64,000 bases of DNA, from the NCBI GenBank assembly GCA_030490835.1, contig CM059972.1, forward strand, positions 52,681,563 through 52,745,562, read 5' to 3'. Positions 1-12,423 of this stretch are shown piece after piece (position 1 is the stretch's first letter; the number at the start of each line of letters is the position of its first letter). The DNA is from Annona cherimola (lineage: Eukaryota > Streptophyta > Magnoliopsida > Magnoliales > Annonaceae). The notes beneath the pieces are model-generated. The model did no database searches, was not told the origin of the DNA, and worked only from the letters and a program-made list of their open reading frames with translations. The translations under genes and the position numbers were made by a program.

Positions 1-235
1 ACCCGCTCGCGTGCTTGTAATTCTCTGTCCTTCCTGTAAAAATGAATGAAACTAAATAAATTAACTAAAAAATGCCTAATTTATCTAAAAATGCATAAAA
101 AATACATAATGCTCCTAAAATGCAAAGCGAGTGAAAATTTAACTAAATGGATGCAAACTAAACCTAATCTCTTGGACTAACACGCAAAAATAGTTTGAAA
201 TAGGTCATGATAACTCGTATTTTTACGAGTTATCA
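1..235 (-). repeat. Athila X 3' LTR, first 235 bp of the LTR in reverse complement
   Basis: The segment ends in TATCA followed by a CACCCCCAAAC polypurine-tract complement, the normal junction of an Athila 3' LTR read backwards. The last 28 bp (208-235) form an inverted repeat with arms TGATAACTCGTA and TACGAGTTATCA. Confidence 0.75.
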
Positions 236-836
236 CACCCCCAAACTTAAATGTTGCTAGTCCTCGAGCAACACATGCAAACACAATGAATGAATGAATG
301 AATGAATGAATTTGGACTCCGTCAACTCAACATGATTCCCGTTACACTTCCAACAATCCATCTTTCTATTCAACATGATCGAGAATAATCTAAACTTGAA
401 AAATTATCCATTTTTCAAAACAGGACATGCATATTCATTTATCATTCGCAAACAAAGTCACATGTAGATGATAGTAATCCTAGTACAAAGTGGTAATCAT
501 TCACTGGATTCTATTTTGCCTGACTGCGCATTCTTTCCTCCCCCAAACTTATTGCAAAACTCTCCTGACCATATTTCAGGATATCCGGAGATCTGTTTTT
601 TTTTGTGTGGCTCCCCTCACCATATTTCAGGGTATCTGGGGAAAGTTTTCTTTTTAAAGCGTTCTTACTGTGATTTTCCTTTGCTTTTTTACACGAACCT
701 TGACATTTGTTGATGCCAAGTCCCGGTTACTTAGCTTAGGTCAATCACCCCCTTTTATTGTTCTGATAACTTAAAGTAGGATACTGAACATGCAAGAAAT
801 TTTTTATGAAATATACCATTTCCGAGACCATTAATT
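236..836 (-). other. Athila X 3' internal non-coding region with polypurine tract
   Basis: A polypurine-tract complement (CACCCCCAAACTT) lies at 236. A second copy (CCCCCAAACTT) lies near 540. Between about 560 and 640 there are two spaced copies of a motif around CCATATTTCAGG, each followed by TATCTGG or ATCCGG. A short AATG microsatellite lies at about 285-311. The same layout is found in Athila C (53373-53475) and reversed in Athila F (11913-11998). No coding sequence is visible. Homology to C stops at about 836, the deletion junction. Confidence 0.65.
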
Positions 837-1740
837 CTATAAGAAAATCCAATATCATAAGCTATGAATCTAAATCCTACATATCTCCCACCATAGGAAG
901 GTTCAGCCCATAAACATGACTTCAATTCCCATTAAAATCGAGTTTACAAACATCCCAATCAAGGAGAATAACAAACAGGTAGAGATAGATGAGAAGAGGA
1001 GATGAAACTCAATGGATTTTGCGATGATGGCTTGGATCTCCACTTGCTCTTCTTTCCTTCCTTGAAGCTTTGGTTTCCTCCTTTTCTCCACAGCAGCTAC
1101 TCCCTATTTTGGTCTCTCCTGTATGGCCTTTGGACTCCTTTGCATGCAGCCCTAGGTTTCTATTTATAATGGGTAGTTTGCGTAGCACATGTGCAGAAAT
1201 TCGAGCGCGTACGAATGCGTATTGGCGCCTAGGCGCGAACTCTCTGGAGTTGCGTAACTTAGAAACCTTTCTGGAAACCTTAGGACTTCATGCCTTGGTG
1301 CCTAGGCGCCAACTCCCTGGAATCAATGTAACTTGTGACTTCAAAAACCTTAGAACTTTGCTTGCGTGTTGATGAAGTGGCGCCTAGGTGCCAACTCTCT
1401 AGATGTAATGTGTTGTGTGAAGTGTTGGAAATTCTGGCAAAGGCCTGTAGAAATGCGCATGGGCGCCAACCCCATGCTCCTTCACTTGGCTCTGTTCTGC
1501 ATTCGACCCGCTCGCGTGCTTGTAATTCTCCGTCCTTCCTGTAAAAATGAATGAAACTAAATAAATGAACTAAAAATGTATAATTTATACTAAAAATACA
1601 TAAAAACTACATAATGCTCCTAAAATGCAAAGCGAGTGAAAATTTAACTAAATAGATACAAACTAAACCTAATCTCTTGGACTAAAACGCAAAAATAGTC
1701 TAAAATAGGCCATGATAACTCGTATTTTTATGAGTTATCA
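837..1740 (-). repeat. Athila X 5' LTR, partial (outer half)
   Basis: Matches the middle and start of Athila LTRs in reverse complement. A TATA complement (TATTTATA) lies at 1161-1168. Three or four GC-rich palindromic units of the type GGCGCCTAGGCGCC lie between 1225 and 1470, on the upstream side of that TATA in LTR sense. The LTR start, with its terminal hairpin, is at 1713-1740. Confidence 0.7.
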
Positions 1741-2848
1741 CATATGCATCTCATCATCAAATAATTAACTTTAACATAACCAGATCACACAATCTTAATT
1801 ATGTCACTTTCCATCATTCGTCAACGTAACATCCATAGACTTTCATAATCATTCATGAATATCCAGACTCATAGTCGTTCATAGTTACTTACCTCATACA
1901 TAGTTATGTCATCATAACCATTCATAATCCATCATTCTTGTATTAACACCTTTCACATAACTCAAGCATTCCATCATGAAACTCAATTCCAACACATCAT
2001 GACATAGCACATTTGTATAGATCACACTTATGTACATGCCAAATCATTATAGCGTACCATAGCATCATGATCCACACTTGACACGTACATTTATACTTAG
2101 ATATACTGTGATACCTGGATCCAAGTAGGACTCATATGAAGGAATTTGGCATGTAATTATGATACATGTATGCCTTGAATGAATTTTGGATGATTTTATG
2201 ATTAATGATATTTTGCAATTAGGGTTTTAATTAAGAATGGTGATTAAATTTAATCGCCGGAGCCCAAAGTGAGTCGGTATGACCCGAGGGGCTTAACGAG
2301 GATTGAAAGGTGAAAATGTGTCATGAATAATCATGTTAATTACCATGATTTAATTTATGGAGATTAAAGTGTAATTATGGAATTAAGATGAAAAATGATA
2401 GAAAATTCATAACTTGACGCCTACAAGGCGGATTTCGATGACATTTGAAAGGTAAACTCACGACGGTAGGATCAATATTTTGAATGGATTGGATTAAGGG
2501 AATCATGATGGGATTAGGGTGATAATTAATTATTTTTATCCCAAATCCAAAAGATAAATTCAAGTGGTCATAACTTGAGTTAGAAATGTCGGTTTGAGAT
2601 GAAATTTGAAACGATGGAATAAAATTATGAAATCTATGATATGAATAGAATGGATTAAGATAATTGTCATGGGAAGTTTCTTTCTTGGAGAGCAAGTAAG
2701 AAGTTACTTAAGAGCTAAGTAAAGAGGGGTAATTTGGAAAAGTGAAAATGGAATTTACTAAAATACACTAGGGGTTGCTTGAGCACCAAGAAAAGTGGCA
2801 AATAAAAGGAGAAAAGAGAGAGAGCATGGGGCTGGACGTTCTAGCAAA

Positions 2849-2853
<5 letters not shown>

Positions 2854-2893
<40 letters not shown>
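2854..2893 (+). repeat. (GA)n microsatellite in LTR leader region
   Basis: About 40 bp of alternating GA. A similar tract lies at 24771-24802 in the related LTR H, about 160 bp after that LTR's TATA box, so it probably sits in the transcribed leader. Confidence 0.95.
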
Positions 2894-2897
<4 letters not shown>

Positions 2898-4930
2898 CTA
2901 AGGGGAGAAAAATTCTCCAAAAATCTAGCAAGCCTCACACATCCAACCCAGCAAGGAAAGGGAGAAAAAAGAAGGAAAAGAAGAAGGAAAAAGGGAAGGA
3001 GAAGCTCGGGAAGCTCGGAGCAAAGATTCGACGAAATCAGGTAAGTAAAGCCTTCCAATTTCCAAGTTTTCTTCTCGATTTGGAATCATGGTTTTGAGTT
3101 ATAAAAGACCTCTTAAAGAACATGTTTCAAGGATTAAAGATGCTTAGCTAAATGATTTTATTTATAAAGTTTAATTTGGGATTAATCAGCCCATATCCTC
3201 TAATCTACACTCATGTGTAGTAAATCTGGACCTGGAAAGGAAGTTGAAAACTAATAATCCAGGAAAATAACCTGGACAGGATTGAATGGGTGGTAGGATC
3301 AGCTGCACCAAATGATTTTTAATAATTTTTATACAAGGAATTTTAGACTAAAAATTTTACAGGATATATAAGACATATTTAGGATCACACGACCAAAATA
3401 AAAATTAGGTTTTTATTAGTATTAATATACCCCATAATTAACGTGATTCACGTTGTCTGAAAAGGGGTGCTGATGTCCACCAGAGTAAAAATACTAAAAT
3501 AAATATAAATACTAAATATTTCATGCTGAAAATATTTATTTTCGTTAATAAATATAGTTATTAAGGTATGGTAGAAATTTCAGATCAAAAATACTTGATT
3601 TGATATTAATTCAAGTTTTTGAGAATTCAGTGTACCAGAATTCAACATTATGGACAGCTTAAGGAATAAATCAAGATAAATGTTAAATTCCAGGTTTTTG
3701 TGATGGAATTTTACTTATAATGGGATATAAATCATGATTTAGTGTAAGTCATATGATGATTTATGAATAAGTTTCTGATTTTAGAAGGTATGGAACCTAG
3801 GATTGCATATATGACTCGATTTTTCCATTTTTATGTTAAAAATGGTACAGAAATGAGATTAAATGATTTATGGAAGTTATGTAGGGTAAAATACCCTAGG
3901 ATTAGGTTACTTTGGATGCCCAAAAGGATTTGGGAAGACGAGCCCCAAATCTGATTTTTATGAATTTTATAAAAAGATGTACAAATGGGGTGAAAACGGT
4001 ACCCGAAATGGATAAGTAAGTTGCTGTATGGAAACCATTTAATTATGGGATTCAAATATGTTTTAATATCCTAAATTTGGGTTAAGAAAATTATGGTTTA
4101 AGGCTGGAAAATTTGGATTAAAAATCTGTTATGAACAATGTGTTAAGTTAGACGTTGAAAGAATGAAAGGAGGGTGCCAAAGTAGCTATTTTGGGAACCC
4201 TATGATGAATGGATTATAAATCTGAAATTATGTGTTAATTAAGGGGTTTAATCATGCTGAAATTAGGATTAAATTTCTATTTTAAGAAATTTAAAGAAGC
4301 ACATAAGTATGATTGAGAAATGGACGTATATGAAGAGATAAGTATGAATAAAAGATATATGGATTATGGTACATAAAAAATGCATAAAAACATGATGAAA
4401 AATGTGGATTAGGGTTCTGTTTAAGTAAATAATGATAATCTCAAAATTTGAGATTATTATATAATGTCTAAGTTAGCAACTAAGTGCTTAAAATGAGCAC
4501 CGTTGTATGAAAAATGGAAAAGATGTTAAAAATGATAAATTGAGGTAATGAACCTCCAAATAATGATTTAATGAAAGATTATTATATGTATGTAAGTTTA
4601 CCCTACATAAGGGTATTAAAAATGAATGAATGGATGATTGATATGTATAGGCTATGTTGCTAAGTATGAATACCCGACTTGAAAGACAAGTGGGTTAAGT
4701 TAGATGAATTTATGTATGTTGGAAAACCTAAGGAATATAAGTATTTGAAGACGATGCAAAAAAATGAAATGTTATTTTCATTTATCTAGGCAAAGGCAAG
4801 GAAAAGAATGGAAGAAAAAGATTATGGCGATCTCAGATAAGCAAACAAACTTTCTAAAATGCTATTTTCTTTCTATGTGATTGATATGATTGAAATGTTT
4901 ATGTTTATACTTTAATGTATGGGCAAGCAC

Positions 4931-5038
4931 AAGTTTTGAAAATGATGGCTTTAATGAAAAGCCACAAATTTTGGAGAATGAAGGCTTTAATGAAAAGTCG
5001 TAAGTTTTGAAAAATAATGGCTTTAAGGAAAAGCCTCA
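4931..5038 (+). repeat. Three tandem copies of a ~36-bp unit
   Basis: The unit runs approximately AAGTTTTGAAAATGATGG then CTTTAATGAAAAGCC. Copies start near 4931, 4966 and 5002. GGCTTTAATGAAAAGCC is itself a short hairpin. Confidence 0.75.
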
Positions 5039-5944
5039 AGGTTTGCTTCATGGGAAGCAAGCAATACGTTTTAAGATAAGGATTTTATCATCAGTGTTGC
5101 TAAAGATTGACAATGCTTTATGTTAATGGAATTGAGAATTTTGCTTATGAGTAAGCAAGTTCTCCATGATAATGTTTTCAAAGGATTTCATGTTTAATGC
5201 CGATGAATTTGCTTTTAAGCAAGCAAGTTCTTTATGATGTTGTTTCAAAAGTATTTTATAAGAAAAATGGAATTTTTCCCTTTTTCACAAAGCAACAAAT
5301 GTAAATAAGTTTTGAATTTCTTTTATGATGTTTTATAATAAATAATTATGTTTATGAAAGAAAAAGAAAACGGGAATTGATGTATTGATATTTAAATATA
5401 AATAATGATTTGGACATAGTCCATATGTTTTGAAATGATATTCGAAAAAGTTTTGATTTCCTTTAGATAAGGAAATCTATGTTGAAAATGTTTCGAAAAA
5501 TGTTTATACATATGTGTTGAAGGGGATTTAAGGATGACCAACCTCCTATGTTGATTTCATAAAATGTATGATTTCGGGTTGCTAAATGGTATGCAAAAGA
5601 TTATGCAAGTCCTTTATGTAAAAATGACAAAATTGATATGTGGACAAGAAATTAATTTTAAGGTGATTGAGAAGGGGTTAGCACAATTGCATAACTTTTG
5701 TGAGCAAAAGGCCCCAAAATGGAAACCAAGAAAATACTAGGAAAAATGTATGATTTATTCTTGCAAATCTAAAAGTTTTGAAATTCTTTTATAAGGATTT
5801 TAAGATGTATTATTTTTCAAACATTTCAAACGTTTATCAAAATATTTTACCCAAAATATTTAGGAAAGAATTTAAGGAAGGTCGTCCTAAAATTAGATTT
5901 CAAATGACAACTTGTTTAAAGTGGGTGCACTTGCTTTACAAGTT

Positions 5945-6120
5945 GACACGGACTGCGGTCTGTGATGTGTTTTTTTGAAAATAAATTTTTTTAAAGACAC
6001 AAACTTCGGTCTGTGATGCTTTTAAGTTATGGATGCAGACTGAGGTCTGTGATCCCAGTTTTAAAGGATATTGGCTGCGGTCTGTAATACTTTAAACCAA
6101 ACGGACTGTGGTCCATCATG
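5945..6120 (+). repeat. Degenerate tandem repeat with core CTGCGGTCTGTGAT
   Basis: Five imperfect cores occur near 5952, 6009, 6040, 6073 and 6102, spaced about 30-57 bp apart. Related sequence in reverse complement (ACCACAGACCACAGTCTG) occurs in both LTRs of element B near 30388 and 48890. Confidence 0.65.
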
Positions 6121-6607
6121 ATGAGGTATGGTGCACCAGTACAAGGAATAGGCCGGTTGTAGAGCACGGTTGGGATGACCGGGGCCCACTCTACATATTA
6201 CCAAGTCTCTAAGGGATGACAGGAGTGCCAGCGGCGCCGTCCCTGAGATGGGAGCAGGATAAAGGAACAGCCGCCTGGCTAGCGTGCTGTTAAGGATTCT
6301 CTTCCAAAAGGTAGCACGATCACTTACTAAGTGTTACTACTGGATGGGGAGAAATGCATTTACATACGTTTTGCTTTTCAAAAGCCCAAAGATTGAGATA
6401 TAAAAGTATTTATATGAAAATTTATCCTAAATTGGATTTTTATGAGTCATTATGTATAAGTTACACTAAAAGCAGGGTATTTTACACAAAATGTGTAAAT
6501 ATTAAGAATAAAAAGAAATGGTTTTTATGCAAAAGTTTTTGTGAAAAGGATTTATGACTTATTGCTATAAACAAGCCCCAAGATGGGGATTATGATCAAG
6601 GGTTATG

Positions 6608-7090
6608 TTGGAAAAGGTTTTGGACATAAGAATGTCCATTTCCAAAAGGTTTATGTGGGAAAAATGGTTGGACATGAGAATATCCATTTCCTAAAGGGAT
6701 TTATGTTAGAACATGCGTGGACATAAAAATATCCGTTTCTAAAAGAGTTTAAGGGATAAAAGTGTTTGTGGACATATGAATGTCCATTGCCAAAAAGGCT
6801 TACGTGAAATGTATTTTGGACATAAAAATGTCCATTACCAAAGTGTTTATGTGAAAAATGTTTTAGGACGTATAAATGTCAACAAGGTTTACGTGGAAAA
6901 GTATTTTAGGACGTATAAACATCCGTTTCAAACAAGGTTTACGTGGAAAAATATTTTAGGACATATGAACGTCCAGTGCCAAAATGATTTATGTGGAAAA
7001 ACATCTTTTCGTGGACATGAGAATGTCCATTGCCAAATATGGTTTATGTCAAGATGTTTTGGAACATAAAATGTCCCCTAGCCAAAATGA
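6608..7090 (+). repeat. Minisatellite with palindromic core GGACATnnnAATGTCC
   Basis: About eight or nine imperfect copies of a 50-65 bp unit. Each has GGACAT or GGACGT, three to four bases, then ATGTCC or a near variant, followed by an AAAAGGTTTATGTGGAAAA-like spacer. The core is an inverted repeat, so each unit can form a small hairpin. Confidence 0.8.
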
Positions 7091-10000
7091 TTTTTGAGAA
7101 AAATGTTTTAGGAAATGATTTTTAGGGAAGTCTTGCCATAAAAGATAAAATGCTTGCTTACTGAGTTATCACTCACGTTTTGTTTTCCAATCCTTAGACA
7201 GGTACTGGGAGACTCAAGCGGTCGAGGACCTAAGAAATGGAGAAAAGGTACGAGATAGTACCATGTGGGCTAAAAAGATTAGCCATGGTGAGTGGAATAA
7301 TATGAATGAAAGTATTCAAGGATGCTGACGTATATGAATTTATTTACAGTTCTAAGTTCTAGGAGAACTAATGAATGTATGTCTGGAATGACAACGTCAT
7401 GATTAGGTCAAGATGACCTTTAATGTATAAGTGCATGTTGAGAAGTTATAAAGGATTTGTACAAGTGAATACAAGTGTACCATTGCTTATATTATAAATG
7501 AAATAACGATGAATGAAGAAACGAAAAATTTTTTGGACGAGTTCCAATTAAAATCTCGCCGCGTGATCAGGGCAACAATCCTGATTCATATTTACCAATC
7601 AATAAGGTCTTGAAGTAAGGAAGTGATGTCTCAGTTTGGAGCGCCACATATACATTCATGAAAACATAGAAAAACTCATCATCTACTAGGGCCCTTTCTT
7701 ATATCTTGCCTCCTACTAGACGAGACTTCTGTGGGTTCCTTGATAATAGTGCTAGTGTCGGACCATGCAGGGGAATCAACATTAATGTTACCACCCTCAT
7801 CATCATCATTTTCCTTCCATCCATGCTAATTCATACCTTATCATTTGACCATAAAAAAATTTTCGCCTTCTATGGTCACAAAACCATAACGTAATTCATA
7901 TACAACATTAAACAACTCTTTAATGTCATCATTCATACAACTATTCAACCCATAGGTTCATACACAGGTAACTCATAGAAATTCATTCATTCTTGAATCT
8001 CCACCTATGCTCCTTGCTCCTTTGTCCTTTCACCTGTCTTTGGGTTTGGAAAACAAAACATGAGTCGAAACTCAATAAGCAAGCTATAGGTTTTTCAAGC
8101 AATTCATTTTGAAGGCAACACTATTTAAAAGCATTTCTCTCCATTCGGTAGAAGACACTTAGCAAGTGATCAACTACCTACGGAACAGAAACTTTTTCAT
8201 AAACCATTCATAAACCATTCATGTAAACCAGTCATGTAAACCAGTTTAATTCTAATTTTTTGGCTTTTCATAAACATTGGATGTGCAAATGCATCATTTC
8301 CATACATGACATAATCCTTCATGTGAGGGTACGCTAGCTCGGGGAACATACTTTCATAACATGACCCTTTCCATCCTTAGCGCCGGACCTTCCGACTTGG
8401 CAATATCAAGGGCAGATCTCTTGCCCTGCTTATGCCTTGACTAGCCTACATGATTTTCATTTCATTCATGACTTTTAGTCACCCTGACATTATATACCTC
8501 TTACACATGACAACTTGTCATTCTCATGTAGAGAATTCTTTGCACCATCTCTTTTAAACATCATTTCAATGAAACATCGTTTAAATCCATACTACATCAC
8601 TTTTCATAAATAATTGCGAAACAGTAAGCAATTCATTTATCATAATTGAAATAACATTTCAACACACATTTAAATAAGGAATGGTCATCCTTAAAAAACT
8701 TGGAAAGAATCGAAATCATTCATTTGCTAACTCATTTAAATAGTTAGAACATCATTAATAAACATTTTATCATATTTGATAAAACAAAACATTTAGAAAA
8801 TTGCTTGTTTACCTGCTTTGCCTTAGCTTTTCCTATTGCTTTTCTCTTTTCCTTTTCTTATACATATAAGAATGACATTACATTCATAACATTGTCATTT
8901 GCTTGCTTAGTTTTCCAACCCATAATCCATTAACATACATAACCCACTTGAATTCCAAGTTGGGTATACAAACATCTCACTCACTTGTGCATCATACCAT
9001 CCATTCCATATTGTATTTTAAACCCATATTTAAGGAAAACATATAATTATTATTCATAAATCAATATATGGGGATTTATATCTCCCATTAACCATTTTCC
9101 ATATATTTTCCATTTTTCCTACGTCAATGTTCATTCTAAGCATATACGTGACGTTTTAAGCTTCATAAATTAATCTCAAAATTTGAGATAATCAAAATCC
9201 ATTCATACAGAAACATCCTTATGCATTTCATAACATATTAATGCATATTTGCATTTTAGAAATTCATATAAACCATTTACCACTTATCCATACTTAGCCT
9301 TCCACATACACCTATCTTACAACACATAACTTAGGTGTTTCTTAAAATTTCTTAACACAACAACTTGTGTCCTTATTCAGCATGATTAAAAACCTTAATT
9401 AAACTTTAATTTAGGGTCTAATTTCTTATTTTCAATCCATTCATCATAGGGTTCCAAAACAGCAACGTTAGGACCCATTTTTCATCCTTTCAACGCCTCT
9501 TTCAATACTTAAATCTTAACAGATTTATAATCCATAAATTCTAGAAATTAAGCATGCTTTTCTTAACCCAAATTTAGGTTATTATCACATATTTAAAATC
9601 CATAATTCATTTACTTCCATAACAGCAACATTTTCATGCATATAGGGTATCCATTTTTACCCGTTTTGACGTGTCCATACATATATCTATAAAATCAGAT
9701 TTAGGGAAAATATTTTCAAGCCATTTTGGACACTCAAAGTACCTTAAACCTAGGATAATTTACACTCCATAACATTCATAAATAATTTATTTATAAATAG
9801 CAACAAAAATCATATGGAAAGCACTTGTTTTGGCTCCCGTTTGGACGTCCCATACACATACCCTAAAAAATCAAATTTAGAGAAAACTCATCCATCCCAC
9901 TTATGCCATCCAAAGGGTCCTTAATTTAGGGTATGTTACCCTACAATTCATCCATAAACCATTTAAGTACTTCTTCGTATCATTTTTAACTCAAAAATGG

Positions 10001-11717
10001 AAAAAATCGGGTATTACTTGAAACCCTAAGTTCCATTTTTGCTAAAATCATTAACAAATGCTCAAATCAACATATGTAATCCAAAATATCATGAATTACA
10101 TCCTAATCATCATGCTTTAATCATACAGAAACTTGGTTTAGGGTTTTGAGAATTTTCAAGATATATTTATTCTCAAAATTCAACCCTAACATCCATCTTA
10201 TCCTCTTTAAACCCTTAAATTCATTCATATCATTCAATCCTTATTCAATCCTCATTCAATACCTAAATCAAGGGCATCATGAATCATCCTTTAAGGGTTC
10301 ATTATGAATCAAATTCATGATCTATAATTTGAGAGAAGAAACTTAGGTTTCAAGAATCCAAAACTCAATCCATACTTGATTCTAGGAAGCTTTGAATCCA
10401 AGCTTCCCTAAAATGGTTTCTCCTCTTTTCTTCCTTCTTTTCCTCTTTTTTTTTCTTCTTTTTCTTCCTTTTCCTCGCCCTTGGTCTTGCTCAAGGCTGC
10501 TGCCCCCTTGGAGATATTTTCTCCCTTTGAGAATTCTCTCTCAAAATGGACGTTTCATATGGTGCTCCTCCCCCTTTTATACTTGCTGATTTTTTTTTCA
10601 TCTTGTGGGGCCCATTTTGACACATCATATATAGGGTATTTTAATGTCATCTTATCCCTTGATTACTTGGATAATTTATATCCAAGTAAAATACCCATTT
10701 TCCATTTATCAAAAATCATCAAAATCAACTCAAATCAATGCAACCAAGCTGTCCATTAGGTGTTAGTAGCTGCTGACTTTGGCATTTTTGTTTTTCCACT
10801 TGATTTAATGCCTCATTAGTTCCCCTAGGTGTTAGGCTACTTACTTACACATGCATTTTAGGATTTTTAAAAATCCAATTTTAATGCCCAACTTGCCCTT
10901 GGACGTCCCCTTGGTTGCCACATAATCTATGCCTCCATTTAGCTACATATTAGGTATTAAAAAAAAGCATTTAAGCCTTGAATTTTTTCATTGATTTGAA
11001 CTTTAAATAAATCCATAAAATCCAGCTTCATTCATCTCCATTTGACACCTTGCACAACATTAAACCAAGTCATTTAACTCACTTGCTTTAACATAAATGC
11101 TATGGTAGTCTAGGGTGCACAAAGTCAATGCTAGGCACCTTTTTCCAATTAAGAAATTTCCTATGGTAATTATCTTAATCCAATCCACTCATACCATAGA
11201 TTTTAAAAATTTATTCAATCGTTTCAAATTTCATCTCAAATCGACGTTTCTACGTCAAGTTATGAACCTTTGAAAATGACCTTAGAGTATGAGATTAAAA
11301 TCAAATAATTATCACCTTAATCTCATCACTTTTGCCTTAATCCAATCCTCACATAAGTTTGAGCCCAAATTCATGAGCTTACCTTTCAAATTTCATCTCA
11401 TTTCGCCTTATAGGTGTCAAGTTATGAATTTTCTACGATTTCCAACATAATTCCATAATTTTTATTTTAATCTCCATTAATTATATCATGAAAATTAAAA
11501 TAAATATTCATACCACATTAGCATATCTCAATCCTCATTAAGCCCCTTTAGTCATCTTGACTCACTTTGGGCTATGATAATTAGTCTTAATCACCATTCT
11601 TAATTGCAAATCCTAATTACAAAATACCATTAAATCATAAAAGTCGTAAATCATCCATAATTCATTTAAATAAAACATGTGTCATATTTATAGACATACT
11701 TAGGTCTGGGTATCATA

Positions 11718-12423
11718 GTAAAATTTCACAAAATTTTCTTTATGAGATCTAAAATGGGTTAACTTGCATGTTCAGTACCCCTACTAGATTATCAGAATAA
11801 TGAAAGGGGTGGACTGACCTAAGCTAAGTAACCGGGACTTGGCATCAAAAAATGTCAAGATTCGCGTAAAAGTTAAGGAAAAGTCATAGTAATAACGCTT
11901 TAAAAAGAAAAATTCTCCCCAGATACCCTGAAATATGGTGAGGGGAGATAAAAAAAAAATTCTCTCTAGATATCCTGAAATATGGTGGGAGTGCAATAAG
12001 TATAGGGGGGAAAGAATGTGCAGTTAGGCAAAATAAGATCAATTGAATTAACATCATGTCTCTGACCAGTAAGTTGTGCTTAAACCTTAGTTCACTTGTT
12101 TTTGTTGATTTTCTAACCAGTTTCTTTTGATCAGAAGGAAGATTAGCAGGATTGAATTATTACTTTGGATTAATAGCATTATCATTTATATGTAACTTGA
12201 TTTGAGAATGAAAATGAAAATGAAAATGCATATCCTATTTTGAGAAATTGATGTTTTTTTATGCAATGTTTCAAGTTAAGGTTGTTCTTTGCCTTGTTGA
12301 GTGGAGAAATGTGATTGTTAGAAGCATAATTGGAATCAGGTTGAGTTGATAGAGTCTATATTCATTCATTCATTCTGTGTTCATGTGTTGCTCGAGGACT
12401 TGCAATGTTTAAGTTTGGGGGTG
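11718..12423 (+). mobile_element. Athila F, 3' internal end with polypurine tract
   Basis: Reverse complement of the internal regions seen in X (236-836) and C (from 52976). It has the doubled CTGAAATATGGTG motif at 11930-11985 and the phrase TGTTGCTCGAGGACT near 12386. It ends in a polypurine tract, AAGTTTGGGGGTG, at 12411-12423, directly before the LTR. It is broken at 11717 by LTR E. No reading frame survives. Confidence 0.75.

Larger units (their letters stand above)
1..1740 (-). mobile_element. Athila-like Ty3/gypsy element X, internally deleted, left end outside window
   Basis: Read on the minus strand, this is the end of a 3' LTR (1-235), the adjoining internal region (236-836), then directly a partial 5' LTR (837-1740). 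Positions 1-235 align almost without gaps to 1506-1740, which are the same LTR segment, with roughly 7% mismatch by eye. The internal part matches the 3' internal region of Athila C (from 52976) and of Athila F (11718-12423). All gag-pol sequence and half of the 5' LTR are missing. The right end at 1740 abuts unrelated gypsy LTR E, so X inserted into E. The left end and its target duplication lie outside the window. Confidence 0.75.
2107..7648 (+). mobile_element. Solo LTR of a long-LTR gypsy family (5542 bp)
   Basis: Begins TGTGATACC at 2107 and ends GAGCGCCACA at 7648, the termini of the chromovirus-type LTRs in this window. The flanks are perfect 5-bp duplications, TATAC at 2102-2106 and 7649-7653. 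No primer site or coding region is attached on either side, so this is a solo LTR left by recombination between two LTRs. It is read on the plus strand, opposite to host LTR E. It holds a GA microsatellite, three sets of short tandem repeats (4931-5038, 5945-6120, 6608-7090) and the U5 block GTGATCAGGGCAACAATCC near 7563. Open frames inside are short and unlike known proteins. Confidence 0.88.
1741..11717 (-). mobile_element. Long gypsy LTR E, interrupted; left part outside window
   Basis: Two pieces, 1741-2106 and 7654-11717, join into one reverse-complement chromovirus-type LTR once the solo LTR at 2107-7648 and its TATAC duplication are removed. The right end reads GGGTATCATA at 11717, where the related LTR at 2107 begins TGTGATACC; the terminal CA has become TA. 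A TATA complement (CTTTTATA) lies at 10574-10581. It contains the phrase AACATGAGTCGAAACTC near 8058, also seen in the LTRs of B and solo LTR 17783-20807. Beyond 11717 the sequence is Athila F internal, so E inserted into F. Whether E is a solo LTR or one end of an element cannot be told. No genes are seen. Confidence 0.7.

Noticed and set aside
2775..3097. Open frames of about 90-100 codons rich in Arg/Glu
   Set aside because: They are translations of the GA microsatellite and purine-rich LTR leader.
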